DNA of 64,000 nucleotides, taken from positions 28,582 through 92,581 of the forward strand of contig DBPK01000028.1 of assembly GCA_002304835.1 (NCBI GenBank), in the 5' to 3' direction. This document shows positions 28,196 through 37,217 of the stretch, piece by piece. The notes below the pieces were generated by a model. It was not told where the DNA came from. It saw nothing but the letters and a program-made list of their open reading frames with translations, and searched no databases. The DNA comes from Firmicutes bacterium UBA1422. Its GTDB lineage: Bacteria > Bacillota > Clostridia > Peptostreptococcales > Anaerovoracaceae. The number at the start of each line of letters is the position of its first letter. Within the stretch, counting starts at the first letter, position 1. Position numbers and translations under genes: made by a program.

Positions 28196-30382
28196 TTAGT
28201 CAATATCGTTTATCTTATCAGCAAGGGATCTCATTGAGGATACTTCCTTCGATATCTCCGCTTTCAGATCAACAAGTGCTTCATCGAGAGCCGCTTTATA
28301 TACTTCTTTTGCTGCCTTGTAATCTATCTTTTCTCCTGCAGCATCCTTTCTTACCAGGTCATAGGTGGTATCCCCTACCCAGTAAACCGGCGGCAGCTTG
28401 TCTGTGAAGAACTGTCTTTTGCCTGTCCATTTGGTATCGTCATACTGTATAAGGGTCTGACCGGCCACTTCCTTGGAGAACAGATAGTAGTTGTAATCCA
28501 TTCCTCCGTTCAATTGCCAGGCCATATCCAGTGCGCCGTTTTCTTTTTTTGTCCAGGTCTTTTCTTTGTCCAACCCATCCATTACTCCCTGAAGGATCCC
28601 GATATTATTATCTACCAGGGAATGTCCTATTCCAAGCCCCCAGGTATCTGTTGCGATAAGTTCTTTCTGGATCTGCTTATAGACTTCCCTTACCTGAGCG
28701 TTTAGCTCGGCACCTTCTTCTCTGCACTCTTTTATGCCTTCTTCATCTTCTTCCGCAACAAGTTTTTCGTAATTTACATTTACCTGCTGCATCTTGTCAT
28801 AAAGTACCTCGCATGCCTCACGAAGATCTGTAAGTTCAGCCTTGTATCCTTCGATATCCGCATCCGCTTCTTTTGCTGTGTCTTCGTTGAGAGCTTCTTC
28901 CAGATCATCGCATGTGGCACGAAGATCCAACTCCATGGCAGGCATTTTGTCGGTGTATACCAGCATTGCTCCATAGAAGTTTGCATTTGAAACAAATACA
29001 TCCTTGTCCCATGTGTCTTTTGCATCGAACTGGGTATGATATGTGGTCGCCGAGAAATCTCCCCCCTGGAATCCGTTGACCATATATGGCACTCCTGCCC
29101 ACCTGTACGAAACACCGTCTTCCATTGTGTTAGAATCTGTAGTCTTGGCTTTGATCCTCTTTATATGACCAGATCTTACCACCAGACCGGAATCGTCAAC
29201 AAAGGTTTTCACAAAATTACTGAGTTCAGGAACAGTTACGGCAAATACCTTATCTGAACCGTCATCTATGGCATTGAGTTCAAAATTGAACATGCACTTG
29301 GTTTTTGCCGGCCACTCGGGCTTGCCCCGGGTAACCATGCCCCATGCTCCTGTGGTCCAGTCATCCTGAGCATTTGAAAGACCCCATTCCTCTGCACCAT
29401 GGCAAACGAACACAAGATCGTTCTCGGGTTCATAGCCTGAGTCTTTTAGTGCCTTGGCCATGGCCAGAACATTACCTATGGCAATGCTGTCATCCTGGAA
29501 TCCAAACCAGTATTTGTCATAATGCGCAGAAATTATTGTCTGCTGATCGGAATCTTTTCCTTTTATTTTGCCCACCACGTTATATGTGGTGCCCACACCC
29601 TTTTCAACGGCAGCATCTATCATAAGTGTCGCTTCATTATTACCGTTCTTTATGGCTTTTTTGATTTTCTTTGCTTGATTGGCACTTATGGCAGCTGTGG
29701 GAAGCAGGTCATCGCAGCATACATCCTGAACATTGATGGTGTCCTTGTTCAGTTCTCCATATCCGCTGTCCGCATATGAAACCACCGCTGCAGCTCCTTT
29801 TTCATTTGCCTGTCTGATATATCCGTCGATCCATGATTCATTGGACTGATCCACCTTGACAAGAACTATTTTGCCGTCCACGTCTTTGCCCTCATAGTCA
29901 GCTTCAAATCCTGTTTTGCAGTCAACTATCTCTGCTGTTATGCCATCTTCCCCTGTACCGGTCTGCTGATATGAGGCCGGTATAAGGTCTATCTTCGTTC
30001 CTTCGACAGTCAGTTTGGAATCATTGAACTGGAACTTGTCACAAGGTACACCGACTTTTTCAACATCTTCAAGTCCGAGATTTTCCATTTCTTCCATCAG
30101 ATAATCGGCACATGCGTGTTCCGCATCGGATCCCGCAGTTCTCCATCCAAGCTCATTGTCAAAATATTTCTCATCATAAGCAAGGGTCTTGGCTATTCCG
30201 TATGCATATTTGGAGTCCACATTGTCCAGGTAATCCTGCACATCCCCGGCGAATGAATAATCGGAAGTGATTTTTGTCTGGAAGGTATCTTCCTTTGCCT
30301 CCTCTTTCTCACCGCATGCTGCAAATGTCCAAACTACCATGGACAAAACAACAGCGATACAGACCAGCTTTTTGAATTTCAT
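28196..30382 (-). CDS. M28-family zinc aminopeptidase lipoprotein with PA domain
   Basis: Secreted lipoprotein: the signal ends in FAACG, with Cys23 as the lipid anchor. A protease-associated insert lies at about residues 140-265. The M28 catalytic core shows the metal ligands SAHYD (His287), the Asp of the QDDSIAIGN stretch (about 297), the Glu pair GAEEWG (331-332), FNFELN (Glu368) and a late TYHTQFD histidine (about 447). Substrates are likely peptides outside the cell. The last roughly 240 residues (about 490-728) form a helical, acidic extension not part of the usual M28 fold. An AAGGAGG site precedes the ATG. Confidence 0.9.
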   Translation of the reverse strand: MKFKKLVCIAVVLSMVVWTFAACGEKEEAKEDTFQTKITSDYSFAGDVQDYLDNVDSKYAYGIAKTLAYDEKYFDNELGWRTAGSDAEHACADYLMEEMENLGLEDVEKVGVPCDKFQFNDSKLTVEGTKIDLIPASYQQTGTGEDGITAEIVDCKTGFEADYEGKDVDGKIVLVKVDQSNESWIDGYIRQANEKGAAAVVSYADSGYGELNKDTINVQDVCCDDLLPTAAISANQAKKIKKAIKNGNNEATLMIDAAVEKGVGTTYNVVGKIKGKDSDQQTIISAHYDKYWFGFQDDSIAIGNVLAMAKALKDSGYEPENDLVFVCHGAEEWGLSNAQDDWTTGAWGMVTRGKPEWPAKTKCMFNFELNAIDDGSDKVFAVTVPELSNFVKTFVDDSGLVVRSGHIKRIKAKTTDSNTMEDGVSYRWAGVPYMVNGFQGGDFSATTYHTQFDAKDTWDKDVFVSNANFYGAMLVYTDKMPAMELDLRATCDDLEEALNEDTAKEADADIEGYKAELTDLREACEVLYDKMQQVNVNYEKLVAEEDEEGIKECREEGAELNAQVREVYKQIQKELIATDTWGLGIGHSLVDNNIGILQGVMDGLDKEKTWTKKENGALDMAWQLNGGMDYNYYLFSKEVAGQTLIQYDDTKWTGKRQFFTDKLPPVYWVGDTTYDLVRKDAAGEKIDYKAAKEVYKAALDEALVDLKAEISKEVSSMRSLADKINDID

Positions 30383-30428
30383 GCTAACCTCCTTATAAAT
30401 ATAATATAACTATACAATTAAATGTTTC

Positions 30429-31502
30429 TCACTTATAAATGTATCCTTTTATTTCTTTTTCATAAAGATCATAGTCATCATCGGGTACCGGCTGAAGATC
30501 GATATTTTCAAATTCTTCCCTGTGGATATCATAGTGATCGTAAAATCCCAGCTCAGCTCTGTATACTTCACCGGTCTTTGTATCATAAAGACGGTCATAA
30601 CCCAAGGTAGCATCGCTTCTTTTCTGTGAAAGAGCGTCATTTACTCTCTGCCTGTTTGACCATGCCTGATTATATGAATCTGCCGCTTCTGAAAGAGTGC
30701 GACCCACCTGCAGTGCCAGCTCAGTGCCCCAGTTGCTCCTGGCGACGCCCTCATCCACATATCTGTCTGTATATTTGAAACTTGACAGGCTTTTGAGAAG
30801 AGTGTTTTTGAGTTGATAAAATTCATCGGCGGGGGCACTTATTCCGGTTATCACATATACGGTATAATACCCCGCATCAACACCATACATATAACTGGTC
30901 ATGGTGTCCGCCACACCTGCTGCAAAAAGACCTTCACAGGGTATATCATCATTTTTGAACAAAACCCTCAATATGGAATCATCCAGACAGTTTGACGAGA
31001 TCGGAGAGTTTCTGGGCGTGGTCTCAAGTACCTCCAATTCGTTGAAAACAGGAAAATCATGATCTATCCCGTGGTTTTTTGCGTATGATGTGAATTCATC
31101 AAAAGTATTGTAAAACCCCTCTGTGGTGGCCGGTGAAAGCACGGGGGCATCCGCATATACCGCCGCATCTCCGTATCCTCCTTCATTCAAATAGCGGGTC
31201 CAGGCCTCTTTGCCCTGGCTGCTTTTCATGAAATATTTCATGTTGCCGTAAAAAAATATCTGTCTTGAAGGTTTCTCCGGGTCATATGCACGAAAACCGA
31301 AATTCTCATATTCTCCTACAGTTTTTATCTCCCAGCCCTTCGGCAGCTGCATGTTGAAAAAGTCTCCGTCATAGGGCTGAAGCTCCGCATTGATTTCAGG
31401 TGGCTCCTCTATTTTGAGCTCGCTTCCGCCCGTTTTAGAACAGGCAGAAAAAATCATAGCAATAACCAGTATCCCTAAAAACAATATCCTTTTTTTCTTC
31501 AT
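30429..31502 (-). CDS. Hypothetical lipoprotein
   Basis: A 357-residue protein with a lipoprotein signal (lipobox IFSAC, Cys21). I do not recognise a domain. The middle contains short PsbP/DUF-like beta segments such as FFNMQLPKGWEI and a late stretch rich in Asp and Tyr. It precedes the M28 peptidase gene by 46 bases, with no terminator between them, so the two are probably co-transcribed and both face the outside. It could help the peptidase or bind a peptide, but that is inference. Confidence 0.7.
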   Translation of the reverse strand: MKKKRILFLGILVIAMIFSACSKTGGSELKIEEPPEINAELQPYDGDFFNMQLPKGWEIKTVGEYENFGFRAYDPEKPSRQIFFYGNMKYFMKSSQGKEAWTRYLNEGGYGDAAVYADAPVLSPATTEGFYNTFDEFTSYAKNHGIDHDFPVFNELEVLETTPRNSPISSNCLDDSILRVLFKNDDIPCEGLFAAGVADTMTSYMYGVDAGYYTVYVITGISAPADEFYQLKNTLLKSLSSFKYTDRYVDEGVARSNWGTELALQVGRTLSEAADSYNQAWSNRQRVNDALSQKRSDATLGYDRLYDTKTGEVYRAELGFYDHYDIHREEFENIDLQPVPDDDYDLYEKEIKGYIYK

Positions 31503-31547
31503 GAGTTTCTCCTTGTTTATTTGTAAAACATTTTCAGTACATATTCT

Positions 31548-31576
31548 ATTAAAGCACTAATTTCAGAATATTTCAA
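31548..31576 (-). promoter_or_regulatory. Promoter of the lipoprotein/M28 peptidase unit
   Basis: On the minus strand, -35 TTGAAA (31571-31576), a 17-base spacer and -10 TTTAAT (31548-31553). The -35 overlaps the last codons of the DNA glycosylase gene. Confidence 0.55.
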
Positions 31577-32103
31577 TAAAGATTATGCTGTTTTTTTGTA
31601 TCAAGTTTGCGGTCGGGAAAAATTATGCTTTCCCAACATCCAACCAATTTGTTCAAAGAATATGCTGCATTTGCAGGGCTAGTGGATGGAAGTCTTACAG
31701 CCTTTTTGCCGATTTTTGAAAAACAATAAGTGTTGTAGAGTTCAAATGCCTTGTTTCCGTTGGCATATATTTTGTCTATTTTTGAATTGTCCAGTAAAAA
31801 CCCTATATCATTGGGGACAACGTTTCTTATGCTGCTGTCGCTGGACCCTTCTATATCACATGTTTTGACCACATCCCATAGAGCTATGCGGTTTTTAAGT
31901 AGCATTTCTTTTTTCTCACTTATGCCCACGGGCTCATGGCATCCTGTTATCCGGCTTATGACCTTCCAGAATCTGTTCATTGGATGATGATAATAAAACT
32001 CTCCCTCCCGTGACTTGACGGAAGGGAAAGTCCCTACTATCAGTATCTTTGAATCTTTGTTATACAAAGGTCCGAATGTATGCGTATATCTTTGTCTTTT
32101 CAT
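31573..32103 (-). CDS. DNA-deoxyinosine glycosylase (uracil-DNA glycosylase superfamily)
   Basis: A 176-residue base-excision repair enzyme of the HDG/family 6 type, which removes hypoxanthine from DNA. Motif 1 region: ILIVGTFPSVKSREGEFYY near residue 21, followed by HPMNRFWKVI. The C-terminal motif LPSTSPANAAYS is near residue 138. The length agrees with the family. It is the last gene of the mrp-larB-hypA operon, starting nine bases after the membrane-protein stop. Confidence 0.85.
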   Translation of the reverse strand: MKRQRYTHTFGPLYNKDSKILIVGTFPSVKSREGEFYYHHPMNRFWKVISRITGCHEPVGISEKKEMLLKNRIALWDVVKTCDIEGSSDSSIRNVVPNDIGFLLDNSKIDKIYANGNKAFELYNTYCFSKIGKKAVRLPSTSPANAAYSLNKLVGCWESIIFPDRKLDTKKQHNLY

Positions 32104-32112
32104 GGCTGCCTG

Positions 32113-32646
32113 TCATATTTCAGTTTGGCTTTTGCTACGTCCGTTAAACGATCCTTTGATCATTTTCTCTATGAAAAGAAAAACACCTGCGCCGCCGCAT
32201 AAAGCAAAGGCTGTTATGATCCCGGCTGCTGCATATATTAAAGGGAAACAAATCAATAGAGTTTTTGCTGCCCTTCTTATAATCCTGCCTTTTCCCGTAG
32301 TTTCCTTTTCTTTTATTTTATATGCGAACGAAACTGCTGTATTTGCTGCAGTGATGACACCTGCAAAGATCCAGAACCATATGGCATCTCCTATTATTGG
32401 AATGAATATTATTAACATCTCACAAACAAAAACAATATCCGCGACCCTGTCCCAGAAAATCTCTTCTTTATCCTTTACGCCTCCTTCTTTTGATTTTTTA
32501 TCGGAAAAATACCAGGAAACCCAATAGGTGACAACAAGCAAAACATATAATGTAAAAAACGGGATTTCCAAAGGCTCGACCAACATTAGAACTGCCAAGA
32601 AAAATATCTTTGCAGCTGTAAGTACAGTAAGATGATACTCCTTCAC
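32113..32646 (-). CDS. Small integral membrane protein, CDP-alcohol phosphatidyltransferase-like
   Basis: A 177-residue protein with four to five hydrophobic segments. A loop SDKKSKEGG followed by WDRVADIVF resembles the second half of the CDP-alcohol phosphatidyltransferase signature (G-x3-D-x3-D), but the first half (D-G-x2-A-R) is missing. It may be a degenerate relative or an unrelated membrane protein. The start is GTG at 32646, which overlaps the hypA stop as GTGA and has CAGGAGA in front. Its place in a hypA-larB operon does not explain it. Confidence 0.5.
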   Translation of the reverse strand: MKEYHLTVLTAAKIFFLAVLMLVEPLEIPFFTLYVLLVVTYWVSWYFSDKKSKEGGVKDKEEIFWDRVADIVFVCEMLIIFIPIIGDAIWFWIFAGVITAANTAVSFAYKIKEKETTGKGRIIRRAAKTLLICFPLIYAAAGIITAFALCGGAGVFLFIEKMIKGSFNGRSKSQTEI

Positions 32647-32984
32647 TCTCCTGATGCCTCCTTGATCATAAATTCCCTGCCGGTGATAAGCCTGACCTCC
32701 CGACTTCCGCACCGGGGGCATATGGCTTTCGTTTTCTTGATATTAAATACGTTTCCGCATTCTGCGCATTTTGCTTCTGCAGGTATAACTTCTATTTCAA
32801 TGGCTGCGCCTTCAAGCATGGTTTCTTTGAATGCGGCTTCATAACAGTCTTTTATATACTCCGGAACTACCGAAGATATCTCTCCCACCTGCAGAGTCAA
32901 TGTCTTTATTTTTGTCAAATTGTTTTTACGGGCCTCTTCCTCCACTGTTTTTACTACTTCCATCATAATGCTGAGTTCATGCAT
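32643..32984 (-). CDS. hypA: HypA, hydrogenase nickel incorporation protein
   Basis: Nickel metallochaperone for NiFe hydrogenase maturation. The N-terminus MHELSIMMEV contains the nickel-binding His2. The zinc site is CAEC near residue 73 and CPRC near residue 91. The length of 113 residues is normal. The ATG at 32984 has AAAAGGAG upstream. The likely client is the Ech large subunit at 2576-3655. HypB and the other Hyp proteins are not in the window. Confidence 0.95.
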   Translation of the reverse strand: MHELSIMMEVVKTVEEEARKNNLTKIKTLTLQVGEISSVVPEYIKDCYEAAFKETMLEGAAIEIEVIPAEAKCAECGNVFNIKKTKAICPRCGSREVRLITGREFMIKEASGE

Positions 32985-33702
32985 TTTCTCTCCTTTTGAG
33001 TATCTTATACGCAAGACAGGCTGCGCCGTAGCCATTATCGATATTAACTACACCGACCCCGTTTGCACAGCCACAAAGCATGGAAAGCAATGCAGAGAGT
33101 CCCTTTAGATTAGCACCGTAACCTATGCTTGTGGGAACTGCTATAACTGGCGTTTCAACCAGACCTCCCACAACGCTTGCCAGAGCCCCTTCCATGCCCG
33201 CCACAACTATGACCGTATCCGCATTTCTTATTCTTTCGATCTTATCAAATAATCTGTGTATACCGGCGACCCCCACATCATATATCCTGTCTGCGTGGTT
33301 GCCAAGAAGCTCTGTGACAACTGCAGCCTCTTCAGCAACAGGTATATCGGCAGTTCCCGCTGTTACCACTGCCACCGTGCCCTTAAGCTTTCCTTCGCTG
33401 GCGTTTTCGGATCCCGAACCTGCATTTTTTTTCGGTGCGCCTTTTCTTTTTGCTGCTATTATTCCCGCCTCTTCAAAATAAACTGCCCGGGGCAGAACTT
33501 TTTTTACTGCGGCGTAATCATTTTCTGTGGCTCTTGTTGCTATTATATTGCCTTCGTTTTCTTTTGTAAGGGCCTTCATTATTTCTGCGATCTGACGGGG
33601 CTTTTTGCCGGGGCAGAAAACAGCTTCCGGTGCTCCTGTCCTTTTTGCTCTGTATTGGTCTATGTTGGCAAACCCCATTTCTTCAAGTTCATCTTTTTTC
33701 AT
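32977..33702 (-). CDS. larB: LarB, pyridinium-3,5-biscarboxylate mononucleotide synthase
   Basis: Carboxylates and hydrolyses nicotinic acid adenine dinucleotide in the first step of the nickel-pincer nucleotide cofactor. Similarity to AIR carboxylase (PurE) is visible in VVTAGTADIPVAEEAA near residue 112, DVGVAGIHRLF near 142 and VVAGMEGALASVVGGL near 165. The final part has SIGYGANLKG. The length of 241 residues is typical. It overlaps hypA by eight bases and starts inside the mrp stop (ATGA). Confidence 0.92.
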   Translation of the reverse strand: MKKDELEEMGFANIDQYRAKRTGAPEAVFCPGKKPRQIAEIMKALTKENEGNIIATRATENDYAAVKKVLPRAVYFEEAGIIAAKRKGAPKKNAGSGSENASEGKLKGTVAVVTAGTADIPVAEEAAVVTELLGNHADRIYDVGVAGIHRLFDKIERIRNADTVIVVAGMEGALASVVGGLVETPVIAVPTSIGYGANLKGLSALLSMLCGCANGVGVVNIDNGYGAACLAYKILKRRENA

Positions 33703-34541
33703 TGGTTTTTATCCTTTTCAATGAGCATTTCTATCATTTCATCAAGTTCATCGATGTGTAACACTTCTATCTTTCCATTATCTGCCGCAGATGCCATTTT
33801 GGAATCTATGGGCATTCTGCTGATGGTTTTTATCCCAAATCTCTTGCCTGTCTCCTCTGTCCTGCTTTCACCGAATATACTATGACGGCTTCCGCAGTCC
33901 GGGCATTTGAAATAACTCATATTCTCAACTATGCCCAATACGGGGATATCCATCATTTCAGCCATTTTAACAGCCTTTTCAACTATCATTCCCACCAGTT
34001 CCTGGGGAGAAGTCACAACTATTATGCCGTTTACAGGCAGTGACTGAAAAACTGTAAGAGGAACATCTCCCGTTCCCGGTGGCATATCGATGAACATATA
34101 ATCAATATCTTCCCATATAACATCCGTCCATAGCTGCTTGACCATGCCCGCTATCAGAGGGCCTCTCCATATTACCGGATCCGTATCATTTTCAAGTATA
34201 AGATTAACAGACATAACAGGTATCCCTCCGGCTGTCTTTACCGGTAGCATTGCCTCATCCCGGGCTGCCGCCTTTTCTTTGAGCCCGAACATCCTTGGGA
34301 TCGAAGGACCTGTGACATCGGCATCGAGGATGGCTGTCCTGTATCCTTCCCTTTTCATATGTGCCGCCATAAGGGATGTCACCATACTTTTGCCCACTCC
34401 GCCCTTTCCGCTTACAACTGCTATCACATTTTTTATGTTTGAAAGCTCATGGGGTTTCTCTCTGAAATCTGTCTGTTCCTTAGTTCTTTCGCTGCAGTCG
34501 CTGCCGCAGGATGAACATTCGTGTGTACATTCTTTGCTCAT
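33699..34541 (-). CDS. Mrp/NBP35-family iron-sulfur cluster carrier ATPase
   Basis: P-loop ATPase that holds and hands over Fe-S clusters. The deviant Walker A GKGGVGKS is near residue 45. The N-terminus holds CTHECSSCGSDC, a cysteine cluster of the NBP35 type, and a second pair CPDC lies near residue 214. Other marks are MPPGTGDVPLT near 154. The length of 280 residues fits. It heads the larB-hypA operon, so it may supply Fe-S clusters to the hydrogenase or Lar enzymes. Confidence 0.9.
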   Translation of the reverse strand: MSKECTHECSSCGSDCSERTKEQTDFREKPHELSNIKNVIAVVSGKGGVGKSMVTSLMAAHMKREGYRTAILDADVTGPSIPRMFGLKEKAAARDEAMLPVKTAGGIPVMSVNLILENDTDPVIWRGPLIAGMVKQLWTDVIWEDIDYMFIDMPPGTGDVPLTVFQSLPVNGIIVVTSPQELVGMIVEKAVKMAEMMDIPVLGIVENMSYFKCPDCGSRHSIFGESRTEETGKRFGIKTISRMPIDSKMASAADNGKIEVLHIDELDEMIEMLIEKDKNQ

Positions 34542-34580
34542 TTATTGTCTCCGTTTCCTGTAAAAAAATATTATACATTG

Positions 34581-34609
34581 ATTATAAAGCCCTGCCGGGG
34601 TTTTTTCAA
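34581..34609 (-). promoter_or_regulatory. Promoter of the mrp-larB-hypA operon
   Basis: On the minus strand, -35 TTGAAA (34604-34609), a 17-base spacer and -10 TATAAT (34581-34586). It starts right after the M42 peptidase terminator. A second TATAAT hexamer lies 14 bases further downstream. Confidence 0.65.
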
Positions 34610-34643
34610 TATTTATAAAGGCCTCCTTGTAAAGGAGGCCTTT
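34610..34643 (-). terminator. Terminator of the nhaC/M42 peptidase unit
   Basis: Ten-base-pair stem AAAGGCCTCC/GGAGGCCTTT around a seven-base loop, 23 bases after the M42 stop. The following T run is weak on both strands. Confidence 0.7.
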
Positions 34644-34666
34644 GGTTATTGATATTTTTCAGTTTC

Positions 34667-35746
34667 TTACAGTCCTTTATAGTCTCTTATAAAATACTCT
34701 GTAAGTTTTACGGTATTTTCCAGATCGTCCATATGAATAGTTCCTACAGCGGTATGCATATATCTCTGAGGTATGCATATGCCACCTGCAAGATATCCTT
34801 TACCTACCATAGGTGCCTGCCATGCATCTGTTCCGCCTCCTATGAACACTTCTCTCTGGAAGGGTATCCCGTGTTTTTCAGCCGTCTTAATTATTGCCCT
34901 TGTTACTTTTCTGCTGACATTATTGCCCATGGCTCTATCGGGATCCCAGTCATAATATTTGACTCCCGGACCTTCACCCATTTTCTGAGAACATTTTTCA
35001 ATGGGCACTCCCGGTGTATCGCCTGTCAGAGTAACATCCAGAGCTATCATCACTTCGGGATCTATGTTGTTCATAATAGGGACCCCCGCTCTTAAGCCCA
35101 CTTCTTCCTGCACAGAGCCAACCATTACCACTGTGGGTCCTATGTCTTCTCCTTTAAGGCGCTTTAACACTTCCACCATGACTGCACATGCAGATCTGTC
35201 ATCCACAGCTTTTCCTGTATAGTATTTCCCACCATTCAGCACATAACCTTCTCTTGCAAATCCAATATAGTCACCCATATTGATGCCAAGAGCAAGAGTC
35301 TCTTCCCGGCTGGTTGTACCCACATCCAGAAAAAGATCTTCGATCTTCTGGACTTTTTCATGGTCTTCGGCAGTCATTATATGGGCAGGTTTAGCACCGG
35401 TAACACCCATGACTTTTTTGCCGCTGTCTGTCATTACGATCATATCCTGATTGACTGCATTTCTGTCATCATGGTATCCCACAGGCAGAAACCTTATGAG
35501 CCCGTTATCCTCGATATAGTTTATTATAAAGCCTATCTCATCCATGTGGGCCGAAAAAAGGAGCTTTCTTTCTTTGTCTTTGCCGTATCTTACAAAATAC
35601 TGGCTGCCCATGGCATCTTCAAAATGCTCATCATAAAGGCCTTCCATTTCTTTGAAAATAACACCGGCTACTTCGGTCTCATCTCCCGAAACACCAAAAG
35701 CATTATCCAGGTTATATAATGATTTCAGCAGCGAACTATCATTCAT
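34667..35746 (-). CDS. M42-family zinc aminopeptidase (glutamyl aminopeptidase type)
   Basis: Cytosolic tetrahedral aminopeptidase of the PepA/FrvX/YpdE type, degrading short peptides. Two-metal ligands are visible: SAHMDEIG (His67), GKAVDDRSA (Asp near 183), QEEVGLRAG (Glu near 215), ALDVTLTGD (Asp near 235) and YMHTAVGTIH (His near 329). The length of 359 residues is typical. It starts 18 bases after nhaC, so the two are co-transcribed, which suggests coupled uptake and use of peptides or amino acids. Confidence 0.93.
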   Translation of the reverse strand: MNDSSLLKSLYNLDNAFGVSGDETEVAGVIFKEMEGLYDEHFEDAMGSQYFVRYGKDKERKLLFSAHMDEIGFIINYIEDNGLIRFLPVGYHDDRNAVNQDMIVMTDSGKKVMGVTGAKPAHIMTAEDHEKVQKIEDLFLDVGTTSREETLALGINMGDYIGFAREGYVLNGGKYYTGKAVDDRSACAVMVEVLKRLKGEDIGPTVVMVGSVQEEVGLRAGVPIMNNIDPEVMIALDVTLTGDTPGVPIEKCSQKMGEGPGVKYYDWDPDRAMGNNVSRKVTRAIIKTAEKHGIPFQREVFIGGGTDAWQAPMVGKGYLAGGICIPQRYMHTAVGTIHMDDLENTVKLTEYFIRDYKGL

Positions 35747-35764
35747 ATCATCACCTCTGCCATA

Positions 35765-37138
35765 CTATAGAATAAATCCGAATATAAGATAAAGAATAGC
35801 CGAACCTCCGCCTGCAATAAGAGCATATGGCAAAGTTGCCATCATAAGGTCTATGGCTTTTATCTGACATCCCTGGGAACAAAGTATGACCCCGTCTCCG
35901 TAAAGACAGGTATTACTTCCGAATGCAGCTCCGGAAAATACAGCAGCGCATGCCAGTATGGGATCGCATCCCACAGCATGTGCCAGAGGCACGACAAGAG
36001 GCAATATAATTGCCGCCAGATCCCAGAAGCATCCTGTTGCATATGCATATATGCCACATACAAGGAATACTACAACAGGCAGGAAACCGCCCTTCATTAT
36101 GGGTTCTGTTACCGATATTATATATCCTGCAAGGTCAAGGTCTGTATTGGCTGCCTGTACGGCAAAAGCCAGTACAGAAAGGACCATTACAAATCCCATG
36201 GCCATTATCCCGTCAAAGCATGCTGTCAGAAGTTCTTTGAATTTCATTCTCCTCTGAACAAGATAAAGCAAAAATGATATCACAACTCCTCCGAAGGCTC
36301 CCATAAGTACATCTGTGCCTGTCAGAAGGGTTATGGCTATCATGCCTATAAGAGGGATCAGGAAGTTCCAGGGATGAGGTTTGTACCCTTCGGGCATTTC
36401 CTCCACTTTTGCCGATTCAACCAGTTCCTTGTCAGTTCCCAGAGGAAAAACATCTCCTGTTTCCTCGGCTCTTATGGTGTCTTTTTTTATTGGTCCTATC
36501 TTCGGTATTATGCCTATGATCTGAAGTACAACAACAACAACCGCCAGCCATGCATAAAAAGTAAGGGGTATCCCCTGTATATATGCGCTCATGGCTGAGC
36601 CGTTGACCAGTACTCCCTCCTCCTTCATAAGTGCCGAAAAATATACAGCCCATGAAGAAAGGGGTACCAGCACACACACCGGTGCCGCCACACTGTTTAC
36701 CACATAAGCCAGCTGTGTCCTTGGTACCTTGAGCCTGTCTGTCATACCTTTCATCGTGGTACCTACAGCCAGGTTGTTGAGGTAATCGTCAAGGAAGATT
36801 ATTACTCCAAGTATGGCGGTACCGAACAGGGCTTGCTTTCTCGTCTTGATGAACCTGCTTGCCCAGAAGCCAAAATCTTTTACCGCATTTGAGCGCTCAA
36901 AAAGCATTATCAGCATACCGAACATGGCGATTACAAGAACGAGCCACTGAAGGGTCTCGTTGGTCATGGAAACATAAAGATAATTGAACCATGTCCCCAC
37001 GAAACCTGTTATTTTGCCGGCCAGTATTATTGCTGCAACTGAAAGTCCGCATACCATGGCAAACAATGTCCGCCTTGTGGTGACGGCTATGACCAGAATG
37101 GTAAGTACCGGCAATACACAAATAATTCCGTATTCCAT
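35765..37138 (-). CDS. NhaC-family antiporter
   Basis: Membrane protein of 457 residues with about 11-12 hydrophobic segments. The family signature appears as FLDDYLNNLAVG near residue 114 and in the second half at GCFWDLAAIILPLVVPLA near 370 and SGAAFGSNTCLYGDGV. NhaC proteins exchange Na+ for H+, and some exchange amino or organic acids. Between a GntR-type regulator and a peptidase, and opposite a cysteine desulfidase, an amino-acid substrate is possible; the sequence does not decide this. Confidence 0.88.
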   Translation of the reverse strand: MEYGIICVLPVLTILVIAVTTRRTLFAMVCGLSVAAIILAGKITGFVGTWFNYLYVSMTNETLQWLVLVIAMFGMLIMLFERSNAVKDFGFWASRFIKTRKQALFGTAILGVIIFLDDYLNNLAVGTTMKGMTDRLKVPRTQLAYVVNSVAAPVCVLVPLSSWAVYFSALMKEEGVLVNGSAMSAYIQGIPLTFYAWLAVVVVVLQIIGIIPKIGPIKKDTIRAEETGDVFPLGTDKELVESAKVEEMPEGYKPHPWNFLIPLIGMIAITLLTGTDVLMGAFGGVVISFLLYLVQRRMKFKELLTACFDGIMAMGFVMVLSVLAFAVQAANTDLDLAGYIISVTEPIMKGGFLPVVVFLVCGIYAYATGCFWDLAAIILPLVVPLAHAVGCDPILACAAVFSGAAFGSNTCLYGDGVILCSQGCQIKAIDLMMATLPYALIAGGGSAILYLIFGFIL

Positions 37139-37217
37139 TTTCTCTCCTTTCTTTTATTCTTTGCGGCAGAGCCGCTTATATGATAAGACACCCTATGTGC
37201 CGCATCATCCTTTTCTG

